From: CAVZBW01 sp963773635 | GTDB lineage: Bacteria > Actinomycetota > Acidimicrobiia > Acidimicrobiales > RAAP-2 | Direction: 5' to 3' | DNA: 64,000 nucleotides | Assembly (NCBI GenBank): GCA_963773635.1 | Contig: CAVZBW010000002.1 | Span: 310,001-374,000 of the forward strand | In this document: piece after piece, positions 53,365 through 62,323 of the stretch | How the letters are laid out: the number at the start of each line of letters is the position of its first letter | Position numbering within the stretch: the stretch's first letter is position 1 | Program-made: the position numbers and the translations under genes | The notes under the pieces: generated by a model | The model's input: the letters and a program-made list of their open reading frames with translations, nothing else | Databases searched by the model: none | What the model was told of the DNA's origin: nothing

Positions 53365-54617
53365 GCCGGACGAGCAACCTGGCCGAGCTGCAGGCTCGCC
53401 AGCAGCGCACCTCGACGGTCACCTTCATCCCCGAGCCCGAGCCCGAGGAGCTCTTTGCCCCGATCGTCTCGGTGGACGATCACGTGTTGGAACCCCCCAA
53501 CCTGTTTGAGGGCCGCCTCCCGGCTCGCTTCGCCGACGCCAGCCCTCGGGTCGAGCAGGACGACGAGGGCGTCCCCTGGTGGATCATCGACGGAAGGCGC
53601 CTGCCCATCCTCTTTGCCAACGGGGCTGCGGGCCGCGTGCTCGAGGAATGGAAGGGGGCCTCCCGCTGCCGCTACAGCGACTTTCGCCCCTCCGCCAGCG
53701 ACGGCACGGCGCGCCTAGCCGACATGGACGGTGCGGGCGTCTGGGCGTCGCTCTGCTTCTCCTCCACGATCTGGGGCTTTGCCGGCACCCGCTTCTCCAA
53801 GTTCGCCGACCCCGAGCTCGGGCTCGCCTGCCTGCGGGCCTACAACGACTGGATGGTCGAGGAGTGGTGCGCCACCGATCCCCGGAGGTTCGTCCCGTGC
53901 CAGCTGCCGTGGCTCCTCGACGCCCAGGTTGCGGCGGACGAGATCCGGCGCAACGCCGAGCGGGGGGTGCACGCGGTGAGCTTCTCCGAGAACCCCGAGG
54001 CCCTCGGCCTGCCCAGCATCTACGACGAGGCGTGGGACCCCCTCTTCGCGGCCTGCTCGGACACCGGGACGGTCGTCAACCTCCACGTCGGATCGTCGGG
54101 ACGCGTCTCCAACCCCTCGACCGACTCGCCACCCGAGGTGATCGCCGCGCTCTTCCCGGTGAGCGGGATCGAGACCGTGGTCGACTGGATCTACTCCAAG
54201 GTGCCGGTCCGCCACCCGGCCCTCAAGATCGTCCTGTCGGAGGCGGGGCTGTCCTGGGTGCCGATGGTGATCGAACGCCTGCGCCGCGCCCACCGGATCG
54301 TCGCCGCGTCCGACGTCTGGACGAGCGACGACCCCGACCCCGTCGAGCTGCTGCACCGCAACTTCTGGTTTGCCTCCCTGGAGGACCCCGCCGGCTTCCG
54401 CATGCTCGACCTCATCGGCGAGGACCACGTGCTGGTCGAGACCGACTTCCCCCACATGGACAGCACGTGGCCCGGCTGCCAGGCCATGATCCGTGGCGAG
54501 CTGTCGGACCTCCCCCCGGCCACCATCGCCAAGGTCTGCTACGAAAACGCCTGCCGCCTCTACCAGCACCCCGGCCCCCCGGCGGACTGGCTGGCGCGGG
54601 CATCTGCCGTCGCTTGA
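53361..54617 (+). CDS. Amidohydrolase family 2 (ACMSD-like metal hydrolase/decarboxylase)
   Basis: A 418-residue TIM-barrel enzyme of the amidohydrolase-2 family, which includes ACMSD and resorcylate decarboxylases. It begins with VSVDDHVLEPPNLFEGRLPA, then GARARLADMDGAG-type spacing (TARLADMDGAGVWASLCFSS), TVVNLHVGSSGRVSN and a C-terminal DHVLVETDFPHMDSTWPGC. The metal residues are spread as in ACMSD-type enzymes. The GTG overlaps the aldolase stop by 4 bases. The reaction would be a decarboxylation or hydrolysis within the operon's pathway. Confidence 0.85.
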   Translation: MSRTSNLAELQARQQRTSTVTFIPEPEPEELFAPIVSVDDHVLEPPNLFEGRLPARFADASPRVEQDDEGVPWWIIDGRRLPILFANGAAGRVLEEWKGASRCRYSDFRPSASDGTARLADMDGAGVWASLCFSSTIWGFAGTRFSKFADPELGLACLRAYNDWMVEEWCATDPRRFVPCQLPWLLDAQVAADEIRRNAERGVHAVSFSENPEALGLPSIYDEAWDPLFAACSDTGTVVNLHVGSSGRVSNPSTDSPPEVIAALFPVSGIETVVDWIYSKVPVRHPALKIVLSEAGLSWVPMVIERLRRAHRIVAASDVWTSDDPDPVELLHRNFWFASLEDPAGFRMLDLIGEDHVLVETDFPHMDSTWPGCQAMIRGELSDLPPATIAKVCYENACRLYQHPGPPADWLARASAVA

Positions 54618-55357
54618 TGGATCCCTTCTCCGTCGCCGGACGGCGAGTGCTCATCACCGGCGCATCCCAGGGGATCGGCGCCCTGCTCGCCGAGGGCTTC
54701 GCGGCGGCCGGTGCGTCGGTGATCCTGACCGGCCGCGACAAGGACGCCCTGGAGCAGCGATCCTCCCAACTGGGCGCGACCGCGCTCGTCGGGGACCTCT
54801 CGACGGAGGCCGGGTGCCGCGCCCTCGCCGATGCCGTCGGCGACCTCGACCCGGGGGGACTGCACGTGCTGGTGAACAACGCCGGCAGGGCGTCGCTAGC
54901 GCCGTTCGAGCAGTTCGACGAGGCCGCGTGGGAGGATGCCCTCTCGGTGAACTTGAAGGGCACCGCGCACCTCACCCGGTTCCTCCTGCCCGCCCTGCGG
55001 TCGACGGCGTCGGCCGAGGATCCGGCCCGGGTGATCAATATCGGCTCCATCGCCGGCGAGCGGGTGGGCGACCTCGACAACTTCGGCTACACGACCTCCA
55101 AGGCGGCCCTGCACCACCTCACGCGGCATCTGGCCCGCAAGCTGGCGCCGACGATCACCGTCAACGCGATCGCGCCGGGTCCGTTCGCCTCGAGGATGAC
55201 GGCCCGGTTCATCGACGACATGGCCCGGCACGTCCCCCTCGGCCGGGTCGGGCGCCGCGACGACATCGCCTCGGCCGCGATCTACCTCGCGTCGCCCGCC
55301 GGCTCCTGGATCACCGGCAGCATCCTCACCATCGACGGAGGTGTCTCCCTCACATGA
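54617..55357 (+). CDS. Short-chain dehydrogenase
   Basis: A 246-residue SDR: GRRVLITGASQGIGALLAEG, HVLVNNAGRASLAP, INIGSIAGERVGD, YTTSKAALHHLTRHLARKL and GSILTIDGGVSLT. The ATG starts on the last base of the amidohydrolase TGA. It belongs to the FabG-like group. Together with the hydratase next to it, it can perform the hydroxyacyl-to-oxoacyl step of a beta-oxidation-type route. Confidence 0.9.
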   Translation: MDPFSVAGRRVLITGASQGIGALLAEGFAAAGASVILTGRDKDALEQRSSQLGATALVGDLSTEAGCRALADAVGDLDPGGLHVLVNNAGRASLAPFEQFDEAAWEDALSVNLKGTAHLTRFLLPALRSTASAEDPARVINIGSIAGERVGDLDNFGYTTSKAALHHLTRHLARKLAPTITVNAIAPGPFASRMTARFIDDMARHVPLGRVGRRDDIASAAIYLASPAGSWITGSILTIDGGVSLT

Positions 55358-56142
55358 CGACGTCCAGTCCCCACGGGGCCATCACCGAAGACGACGGGAT
55401 CATCACGGTCACCATCGACCGGCAGGACAAGCTCAACGCCATCAGCCACCAGGTCACGGGGCTGTTCTGGGAGGCCGCCAACGCGCTGGCCGACCGAGAC
55501 GACCTGCGCTGCATGGTCATCACGGCCAGGGGTCGCTACTTCACCGCCGGGCTCGACCTGTCGACCCGAGGGGGCAACCGTCCGGGCAACCCCGAGACCG
55601 AGCACCTCCATCCCGGGTGGAACTTCCGGCGCAACTATCGCAGCCACCACCTCCTCTACGACGAGTTTGAGGCCATCGAGAAGCCGATCGTGCTGGCGGT
55701 CCAGGGGATCTGCCTCGGCGCGGGCGTCGAGATGGGGATGTCCTGCGACTTCCGCTTTTGCACACCCAACGCCGAGTTCGGCGTCCCCGAGGTCCTGCTC
55801 GGTGCCATCGCCGGCAGCGGGGGCACGAGCCGCTTGACCCGCATGGTCGGTCCGGCGTGGGCCAAGTGGATGGCCATGGCCGGCCAACGCGTGGATGCGC
55901 AACGGGCCCTCATGATGGGCCTGGTCCAGGAGATCTTCCCGGAGGAGACCTTCCTCGAAGACGTCTACGCCTTCTGCCGCAAGCTGATCGAGATCAAGCC
56001 CGAGGTGCTGGGGTTGGCCAAGCTCGCGGTCGACGTGTTCGCCGACGTGCAGGACCGCACGGTGCAGCGCCACATCGACCGGCTCCTCGTGACCCAGACG
56101 TGGGACGACTTCGAAAAGAGCATGGAGCGGTTCAAGCGGTGA
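55354..56142 (+). CDS. Enoyl-CoA hydratase/isomerase family protein
   Basis: A 262-residue crotonase. It has RCMVITARGRYFTAGLDLST (oxyanion hole), KPIVLAVQGICLGAGVEMGM, AEFGVPEVLLGAIAGSGGTS (with the second acidic residue) and a C-terminal helix region. The ATG overlaps the SDR stop by 4 bases. The Glu pair of classical hydratases is partly kept (PEVLLG), so hydratase or isomerase activity is likely. Part of the plus-strand operon. Confidence 0.9.
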   Translation: MTTSSPHGAITEDDGIITVTIDRQDKLNAISHQVTGLFWEAANALADRDDLRCMVITARGRYFTAGLDLSTRGGNRPGNPETEHLHPGWNFRRNYRSHHLLYDEFEAIEKPIVLAVQGICLGAGVEMGMSCDFRFCTPNAEFGVPEVLLGAIAGSGGTSRLTRMVGPAWAKWMAMAGQRVDAQRALMMGLVQEIFPEETFLEDVYAFCRKLIEIKPEVLGLAKLAVDVFADVQDRTVQRHIDRLLVTQTWDDFEKSMERFKR

Positions 56143-57677
56143 CCGCGGTGGACCGCCTCCCGCTCTGGGAGCTGACCGAGTGGCGCGCCGCGGAGTCACC
56201 CGACGCCCCGCTCGCCGTCGACGAACGGGACCGGCACGTCACGTTCGGCGAGTATCGGGACCGCTGCCGGCGCGTCGCCGCGGCGTTGGCCGGGATGGGC
56301 ATCGGCCGCGACACGCCGGTCGCGTGGATGCTGCCCACGTCCATCGAGTCACTCGTCCTCGCCGGGGCCCTGGCCCGGCTGGGCGCCGTGCAGGTCCCCC
56401 TTCTCCCGGCGCTGCGGGAGCGGGAGGTCCGATTCATCCTGGAGAAGACGGGCGCGGTGCGCCTGATCGTGCCGGGGATCTGGCGGGGCTTCGACTACCC
56501 CCAATTCGCCAAGTGCCTGACGGCCGAGCTCCCCTCCGTCGACGTGACGGTGGTGGACGGTGGCCTGCCCGAAGGAGATCCGGCGACGTTGCCGCCGTGG
56601 ACGTCGATCGGACCGGTCGGAGACGAGGACCCGGTCCGCTGGATCTTCTTCACCTCCGGGACCACCGCCGACCCCAAGGGCTGCCTCCACACCGACCGGA
56701 CCGTCACCGCATCGGGGCACCGCCTCAACCTTCGGTTCCGCATGACCCCCGACGACGTCTACACCCTCGTCTTCCCGGTCACGCACATCGGCGGCATCTC
56801 GCTGCTGATCGGCGCGCTGCTGGTCGGCTACCGCCACGTCCTGGTCGACATCTTCGATCCGGAGAAGACCTGCGACGTGCTCAGCCGCAACGGCGTCACC
56901 ATCGCGGGCTCCGGACCGGCGTTTTGGATGGCCTACGTCGCCTACCAGCGACGGCACCCGGAGCGCCGGACCTTTCCGAGGCTGCGGGCCCTCGTGGGCG
57001 GTGGTGCCCCCAAGCCCGCGGGCCTGGACGAGGAGGTTCGGGACGTACTCGGCGTTCCCCTCATCAGCGGCTACGGCATGTCGGAGTGCCCGGGCGTGGC
57101 CCACTGCGGGGTCGACGACTCTCCCGAGGCCTGGCGCACCGACGGCCACGCCCTCGACGACTCCGCCCTCCGGATCGTCGGGCCCGACGGCTCCGTCCTT
57201 GCGCCTGGCGAGCAGGGGGAGATCGTGGTGCGGGGCCCGATGACCTTTCTCGGCTACCTGGATCCGGTCCAGAACGAGGGTGCCTTTCTCGACGGCTGGT
57301 TCCGGACCGGCGACGTCGGGACGCTCGACGAGGCGGGCTTCCTCCGGGTGACCGGGCGGCTCAAGGACATCATCATCCGCAAGGGCGAGAACATCAGCGC
57401 CAAGGAGGTGGAGGACGTCTTGCACCTTCATCCGTCCATCGTCGACGCCGCCGCGATCGCCCTACCCGACGCCGAGCGGGGCGAGCTCTGCTGCGCCGTC
57501 GTGGCGCTGGCCGACGGCAGCGACGTCCTGACGCTCGAGGACGTGGCCGACCACTGCCGCCACCAACGGCTGTCGCGGCAGAAGACGCCCGAGCGCCTCG
57601 AGATCGTCGAGACGCTCCCCCGCAGCTCGACCGGGAAGGTGCTCAAGCAGGACCTCGTCGCCCGGTACGTACGGTGA
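56139..57677 (+). CDS. AMP-dependent acyl-CoA ligase
   Basis: A 512-residue ligase. Its motifs are IFFTSGTTADPKGCLHTDRT (phosphate loop), VFPVTHIGGISLLIGALLVG, ISGYGMSECPGVAHCG, DGWFRTGDVGTLDEAG, VTGRLKDIIIRKGENISAKE and the catalytic Lys loop PRSSTGKVLKQDL. The GTG overlaps the hydratase stop by 4 bases. As the fifth gene of the operon it provides the CoA ester on which the SDR and hydratase act. The acid is unknown; this branch resembles cyclohexanecarboxylate- and bile-acid-type ligases. Confidence 0.9.
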   Translation: MTAVDRLPLWELTEWRAAESPDAPLAVDERDRHVTFGEYRDRCRRVAAALAGMGIGRDTPVAWMLPTSIESLVLAGALARLGAVQVPLLPALREREVRFILEKTGAVRLIVPGIWRGFDYPQFAKCLTAELPSVDVTVVDGGLPEGDPATLPPWTSIGPVGDEDPVRWIFFTSGTTADPKGCLHTDRTVTASGHRLNLRFRMTPDDVYTLVFPVTHIGGISLLIGALLVGYRHVLVDIFDPEKTCDVLSRNGVTIAGSGPAFWMAYVAYQRRHPERRTFPRLRALVGGGAPKPAGLDEEVRDVLGVPLISGYGMSECPGVAHCGVDDSPEAWRTDGHALDDSALRIVGPDGSVLAPGEQGEIVVRGPMTFLGYLDPVQNEGAFLDGWFRTGDVGTLDEAGFLRVTGRLKDIIIRKGENISAKEVEDVLHLHPSIVDAAAIALPDAERGELCCAVVALADGSDVLTLEDVADHCRHQRLSRQKTPERLEIVETLPRSSTGKVLKQDLVARYVR

Positions 57678-58093
57678 GCCCGCCGCACTCGAATCCCGCG
57701 CCCGACGAGAGGGGACGAGCGCAGCACTTCCCGTACTCGGTGGACTACCGGTTCACACCCATGTGGGCGCCCCTCGGGCTACGCCCCTGGAGGGACGGCG
57801 TCACCCTCACCGACGATGGACGCTTCGTCGCCACCTTCGGCCTGATCCGGGTCGAGACGACCCGATCGAACGTCGACGGCGCCCACATCACCCGGGGCTA
57901 TCGCTGGTGGACCGCCGTCGGGGTGCGACGATCGTTTCGCGACGACGGGCTGACCTTCGGCACCAACCGCGAGGCCGGCGTGTGTGTCCACTTCCGCGAC
58001 AACGTGCGATCCCCGCTTCGGGCGAAGGGGCACTCCGCCCTGACCGTCACGGTCCTGGATCTCGAGGGGCTGGTCGACGCACTGACCCGCTGA
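57674..58093 (+). CDS. Conserved hypothetical protein, last gene of the operon
   Basis: A 139-residue protein without recognised domain. Start GTG overlaps the ligase stop. It has an aromatic, strand-rich N-terminal half (FPYSVDYRFTPMWAPLGLRP), then VTLTDDGRFVATFGLIRVET, ITRGYRWWTAVGVRRSF and a C-terminal SALTVTVLDLEGLVDALT. The even charge pattern and strand content suggest a compact beta fold. Its last 47 bases run head-on into the 3' end of mftF. A role beside the CoA ligase is only inferred from the coupling. Confidence 0.72.
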   Translation: MSPPHSNPAPDERGRAQHFPYSVDYRFTPMWAPLGLRPWRDGVTLTDDGRFVATFGLIRVETTRSNVDGAHITRGYRWWTAVGVRRSFRDDGLTFGTNREAGVCVHFRDNVRSPLRAKGHSALTVTVLDLEGLVDALTR

Positions 58094-59627
58094 CGGCTCG
58101 TCGAGCCGCTCGAGCCGTCGGGGCGGTCGCGTCGGTCGGGCGCCAGGCCGGGACCAGCGAGGGGACGATCGGAGAGGCCACCCCCTCGTGCAGGCAGCCG
58201 GCGTACACGCCCGCACCGTAGGCAACCTGATGAAGAAGGTCGACCGCGCAGTACCGGGCGAGGTGATGGAGGGGAAAGGGCACCTCGGAGCGCCGCCTCT
58301 GGCCCTCGACCAGGGAGGGTCCGACGAGCAGGGACAGGGCGGCGACCCTCCTGCCCCACCGCCGGCGCGCCGAGGGCCCGCCGGGGTAGGCGACGAGGGC
58401 GAAGAGGGCGGGGGCGGCAAACTGCCCGCACCACCTCCCGATCCCGAGCCACGTCTGAAGGACGCCGGTCGCCGAGGGCCCGAAGACGGCCCCCTCGGGG
58501 AGGCCGGCCTTGTCCAGCCGCCGCGCCAGTGTCGCCGTGGTGGCGAGGAAGGAGGCCAGGGCCAGGAGGGGACGCCGGGCCAGCAGCGCCCCCACGGTGC
58601 AGGTCGGCCCTGGGTAGAGCACGACGTGCGCGAGGTTCCCGGGGTGTCGACGGGAGAGTGGCCCGGCGGAGGAGCCATAACGGAACCGGCGCGCCAGGAG
58701 GGCGCCGAGGGTACGCGGTTCGCGGTGGGTGACCGTCACCGAGGGCTCGTAACGGAGCCGCCAACCGGACTCCAACAGACGCCAGACGAGATCGACGTCC
58801 TCGCCGTAGCGAAGGCTCTCGTCGAAGCCGCCCCCCAGCGCGGCGCGGCGCACGAGCAGGGCGGCCGTGGGCACATAGGACACGCGACCACGCGGGAGCA
58901 CCGGGGCCGGCCGGGGTCCGAGGTCGAGCGGGGATCCCGGGAGGCTCGACTCCTCGTGGCCGAGAGCGACGATGCGTGGGGCCACTCCGACGGTCAGCGG
59001 GTCGGCGAGGTGCCCCACCAGCCGATCGATCCACGAGGGCCCGGGCTCGCAGTCGCTGTCGACGAAGGCGACGAGCTCGGTGTCGACCGAGGCGAGGGCG
59101 GTGTTCCGGGCGGCGGCGGGTCCTCCGGCAACCGGCCGTCGCACCCATCGGGCCCCGTGCCGCTGGCACGCCGCGGACACGGCAGCCGGATCCACCGAGC
59201 CATCGTCGACGACGAGCACCGGACGGCCACGCCCCACCGAGCGGAGGCAGCGTTCCAGCTCGAGGGCCCGATCTCGCACCGGCACGACCACGGTCACGCC
59301 CGGCGGTCCCGCCAGCTGACCGGGGCGAGGATGGGCCAGTCCGGCATCGATCAGTCGGCGGGCGAGCCTTCCCCCCGCGGGGGTGGAGACCGGGCCGCCG
59401 CAGAGCTCCCCGAGCGCCCTCAGGCCCGTGGAGCTCAGGCGCAGCACCCGGCCCGGCGCCCCCCCAAAGAGAGCGTCGGGCGCCAGCCGCTGGGTCGTCA
59501 CATCGAGGTCGAGGCGGATGCCGACCGGCAGCGGGGCGTCGGGTGGGATCCCGAGCTCCGCCGGCCCGACGACGGCGGGCCCCGCCGGCGCCTCCCGGGC
59601 CGGGCGCCTAGAGCGCCAGCCCACCAT
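58047..59627 (-). CDS. mftF: Mycofactocin system glycosyltransferase MftF
   Basis: A 526-residue GT2 glycosyltransferase. MftF is known from mycobacteria to attach glucose units to the mycofactocin core. The N-terminal section (about 100 residues) precedes the GT-A domain, which has VVVPVRDRALELERCLRSV, VLVVDDGSVDPAAVS, GPAAARNTALASVDTELVAF with the DxD-type VDSDCEPG, and SYVPTAALLVRRAALGGGFD with YGEDVDLVWR. The C-terminal third has hydrophobic stretches. ATG at 59627 overlaps the SDR stop region by 20 bases. It is the last gene of the operon and overlaps the convergent gene by 47 bases. Confidence 0.93.
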   Translation of the reverse strand: MVGWRSRRPAREAPAGPAVVGPAELGIPPDAPLPVGIRLDLDVTTQRLAPDALFGGAPGRVLRLSSTGLRALGELCGGPVSTPAGGRLARRLIDAGLAHPRPGQLAGPPGVTVVVPVRDRALELERCLRSVGRGRPVLVVDDGSVDPAAVSAACQRHGARWVRRPVAGGPAAARNTALASVDTELVAFVDSDCEPGPSWIDRLVGHLADPLTVGVAPRIVALGHEESSLPGSPLDLGPRPAPVLPRGRVSYVPTAALLVRRAALGGGFDESLRYGEDVDLVWRLLESGWRLRYEPSVTVTHREPRTLGALLARRFRYGSSAGPLSRRHPGNLAHVVLYPGPTCTVGALLARRPLLALASFLATTATLARRLDKAGLPEGAVFGPSATGVLQTWLGIGRWCGQFAAPALFALVAYPGGPSARRRWGRRVAALSLLVGPSLVEGQRRRSEVPFPLHHLARYCAVDLLHQVAYGAGVYAGCLHEGVASPIVPSLVPAWRPTDATAPTARAARRAVSGSVRRPAPRDPGP

Positions 59628-60408
59628 CGACCGGCACGACCGCCCCGGTCATCCCACTGCTCCCCTCTCCCGCCAAGAAGACGAGGACGGAAGCGATCTC
59701 TTCGGGTCGGATCAGCCGTGCGATCGGATGCTGGCTGGCAAAGGACTCGGGGTCGGGCAGGCCGTAGAGGCGGGCGCTCTCGACCAGCATCGCCGTGTCG
59801 GTCGAGCCCGGGCTCACGGCGTTCGCGGTGACCCCACTCCCTTCGAGCTCGACCGCCAAGGCCCGGATGAACCCCGCCACCCCCGCCTTGGCGGCGCAGT
59901 AGGCGGCCATCATCGGGAGCCCCCGGGTCGCCGCCGCCGACGCCACCGCCAGGAAGCGGCCGCGGCGCGGGGGCGGGCGGCGCAGGAGCGCCGGCACCGC
60001 CACCCTGGCCAGGGTGAGCACCGCGGCGAGGTCCACCGCGAGCACCGCCTCCTCCTGCTCGACGGGGAGGAGCCAGGCCGGCGAGCCCCCGGCGATGACC
60101 CCGGCGGCCGCGACGACCGCGTCCAGACCGCCCCAGCGGTCCTCGGCCCCGGCCACCGCGGCGGAGAGGGCCCCCGCATCGCGGGCGTCGAGCTCGACCC
60201 CGACCACGCGCTCGCCCGCCTCGGCCACGACACGGTCGAGCTCGTGGCGGGCGCCCATCGGGTAGGGAATCGCCGGATCGTCCGAGCATCGGTCTGCGGC
60301 CACGACCTGCCACCCCCGGGCCGCCAGCGCCTTGACGGTCGCCGCCCCGATGCCGCGTGCGGCACCGGTCACGAGAGCGACGCCCTCCGGCCCCGCCTCC
60401 TCGCTCAT
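59608..60408 (-). CDS. Mycofactocin-cluster SDR family oxidoreductase
   Basis: A 266-residue SDR with VALVTGAARGIGAATVKALA, VVAADRCSDDPAIPYPMG (an unusual insert after the second strand), AVVAAAGVIAGGSPAWL, a Ser in VASAAATRGLPMMAAYCAAK with YxxxK, and SGMTGAVVPVDGGLAL at the end. This matches the SDR subfamily that sits between mftE and mftF in mycofactocin loci and is thought to use a tightly held NAD re-oxidised through mycofactocin. The ATG overlaps the mftE stop by 4 bases. Its alcohol substrate is unknown. Confidence 0.9.
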   Translation of the reverse strand: MSEEAGPEGVALVTGAARGIGAATVKALAARGWQVVAADRCSDDPAIPYPMGARHELDRVVAEAGERVVGVELDARDAGALSAAVAGAEDRWGGLDAVVAAAGVIAGGSPAWLLPVEQEEAVLAVDLAAVLTLARVAVPALLRRPPPRRGRFLAVASAAATRGLPMMAAYCAAKAGVAGFIRALAVELEGSGVTANAVSPGSTDTAMLVESARLYGLPDPESFASQHPIARLIRPEEIASVLVFLAGEGSSGMTGAVVPVDGGLAL

Positions 60409-61137
60409 CGCCCGACCTCGGCGCCGGCGCCCGGGACCGCCTCTGGCCAGCCGGCGCGCCAGATCGCATACGCCGAAGCCAGCTCCTCCAACATGGCCTC
60501 GACCAACGCGGTGCCCTCCGCCGCCGACGCCCCGGCGGGATCGCCGAGGACCCCGTTGGCGCTCACGGCCCGCACCGAGCTGGCACGCAGCTCGGGCATG
60601 AGCTCCCGGATCGGTCGGCGATCGCCGGACTGGGCGCGGTCCAGGCGCACCGAGTCGGGATCCAGGGCGAGCTGGATCGACGTCTCGGTCCGGCCGGCGT
60701 GCGCGTCGCCGCGCCACGACGGCATCCAGGCCAGGACGCGGCGCGACTCGCGAGTCAGCCGGCGCTGCGCCCGGAGGAGGGGTTCCGCGTTGCCGCCGTG
60801 CGTCGACACGATCACGACCCCGGGAAAACTTCGCGAACGCGGATCGGCAGAGCTCGACCAAGGTGGCCTCCAGGGCCTCCTGTCCGATCGAGAGGGTGCC
60901 GACAAACCCCTCGTGCTCACCGCTGGCGCCGTAGGCGAGGAGCGGGGCGACGACGACGTCGCTCCTCGCCGCGGCAAGACGCCGGCAGAGCTCGGATGCG
61001 AGGTCCGCGTCCGTCGAGAGTGGGAGGTGTGGTCCGTGCTGCTCGGTGGAGCCGAGCGGCAGCGCCAGGGCGGCGCCGTCGGCGACGAGCTCCCCCGCCT
61101 CGAGCCAGGTGAGACGGGCCAGCTCCCGGTGGCTCAT
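60405..61137 (-). pseudogene. mftE: Mycofactocin peptidase MftE (creatininase family), frameshifted
   Basis: About 243 residues when joined. MftE cleaves the modified MftA to release the C-terminal VY-derived core. The first frame has RLTWLEAGELVADGAALALP, GSTEQHGPHLPLSTDADLAS (metal Glu, His, Asp) and LAYGASGEHEGFVGTLSIG. The frame breaks at a TTTTCCC run near 60829. In the other frame follows GVVIVSTHGGNAEPLLRA (the conserved HGGN metal motif) and RRVLAWMPSWRGDAHAGRTE. Removing one T restores the full gene. The gene starts within the mftD stop (ATGA). Confidence 0.88.
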
Positions 61138-62321
61138 TCCTCCGCCGGCGCAGCCCCGAGCGTCCGTGCGAACCCGGGCGCGAGGATGACGTCCGCCGGG
61201 TTGAGGTCCTGCACCGAGGAGATCCCGAGGCCGAAGAGCGTCGCGTCGATGCCGGCGCGCAGGATGTCGAGGACGTTCTCCACGCCCGCCTGGCCGTTGG
61301 CCGCCAGACCCCACAGATAGGCCCTCCCGATCATCACCGCCCTGGCCCCGAGCGCGAGCGCCTTGACGACGTCGCTGCCGCGGCGGACACCGCCGTCCAT
61401 GAGGACGTCGATCTCCCCTCCCACGGCGGCCGCGATGCCCGGGAGGGCGCGCACCGAGGCCGGGGTCCCGTCCACGTTGTTGCCGCCGTGGTTGGACACC
61501 GAGATGGCGCTGACGCCCGCGTCGACGGCCCGCTTGGCGTCGTCCACCCGCATGACGCCCTTCAACATGAAGGGGCCCCTCCACAGCTCGCGCAGCCACC
61601 GCACGTCGTCCCACGTGGGGGGCGGCGTCTGCATCCACTGGCCGTACGCGCCAAAGAAGGTGAGCGGCTCCTCGTCGGGCATGGTCATGTTCGGCACGAT
61701 CAGGCCCGGCAGCGCCCCGCTGCGGGCGAACTCCAGCAGCCACGCAGGGCGGATGACGGCCTCGGGGGCCAACCGCGCCATCGTCTTGAGATCGAGTCGG
61801 TCGGGGATGAACGGGCTGCCCCAGTCTCGGCCGTTGGCAAACGACCAATCCAAGGTGGCGATCAGTCCCACCGCGCCGGCCGCCCGGGCCCGTTCGATGC
61901 GCCGGGCGATCTGGTCGCGCGTGCCCGACCAATAGACCTGGAAGAGGGTCTTGGGGTTGGCCGCCACGACCTCCTCGACCGGCTTGCTGGCAAAGGAGCT
62001 GAGCCCCATCGCCGTCCCGCGGGCGGCCGCTGCACGGGCCACGGCGACCTCGCCGTCGGGGTGCACCGCCTGGACGCCCGTGGGAGAGATGAGCACCGGC
62101 AAGGAGACCTCGAGGCCCATCACGGTGGTGGCCAGCTCTCGCTTGGCGGGCATGCCGGCGACGTGGGGCGCGAAGCCGAGCTCGTCGAACGCGGCGACGT
62201 TGTCCGATGCCGTCAATCCCCGCTCGGAGCCCGCGACCAGGGCGCCGTAGACCGAGCGGGGTAGCCGCCGCTTGGCGCGGCGTTGCGCCACCGCAACCGT
62301 CTCGAACCACGGGTTCGCCAT
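61134..62321 (-). CDS. mftD: Mycofactocin maturase MftD, FMN-dependent dehydrogenase
   Basis: A 395-residue FMN-dependent alpha-hydroxy-acid dehydrogenase-family enzyme. MftD oxidatively deaminates the released AHDP to give the redox-active core (PMFT). It has NPWFETVAVAQRRAKRRLPR, VYGALVAGSERGLTASDNVA, ISPTGVQAVHPDGEVAVA, the catalytic His motif SVSNHGGNNVDGTPAS (Asn where glycolate-oxidase types have Arg), VLMDGGVRRGSDVVKALA and ARAVMIGRAYLWGL. The ATG at 62321 begins two bases after the mftBC stop. The later start was preferred over one at 62648 because it gives the family N-terminus. Confidence 0.95.
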   Translation of the reverse strand: MANPWFETVAVAQRRAKRRLPRSVYGALVAGSERGLTASDNVAAFDELGFAPHVAGMPAKRELATTVMGLEVSLPVLISPTGVQAVHPDGEVAVARAAAARGTAMGLSSFASKPVEEVVAANPKTLFQVYWSGTRDQIARRIERARAAGAVGLIATLDWSFANGRDWGSPFIPDRLDLKTMARLAPEAVIRPAWLLEFARSGALPGLIVPNMTMPDEEPLTFFGAYGQWMQTPPPTWDDVRWLRELWRGPFMLKGVMRVDDAKRAVDAGVSAISVSNHGGNNVDGTPASVRALPGIAAAVGGEIDVLMDGGVRRGSDVVKALALGARAVMIGRAYLWGLAANGQAGVENVLDILRAGIDATLFGLGISSVQDLNPADVILAPGFARTLGAAPAEE

Positions 62322-62323
62322 GA

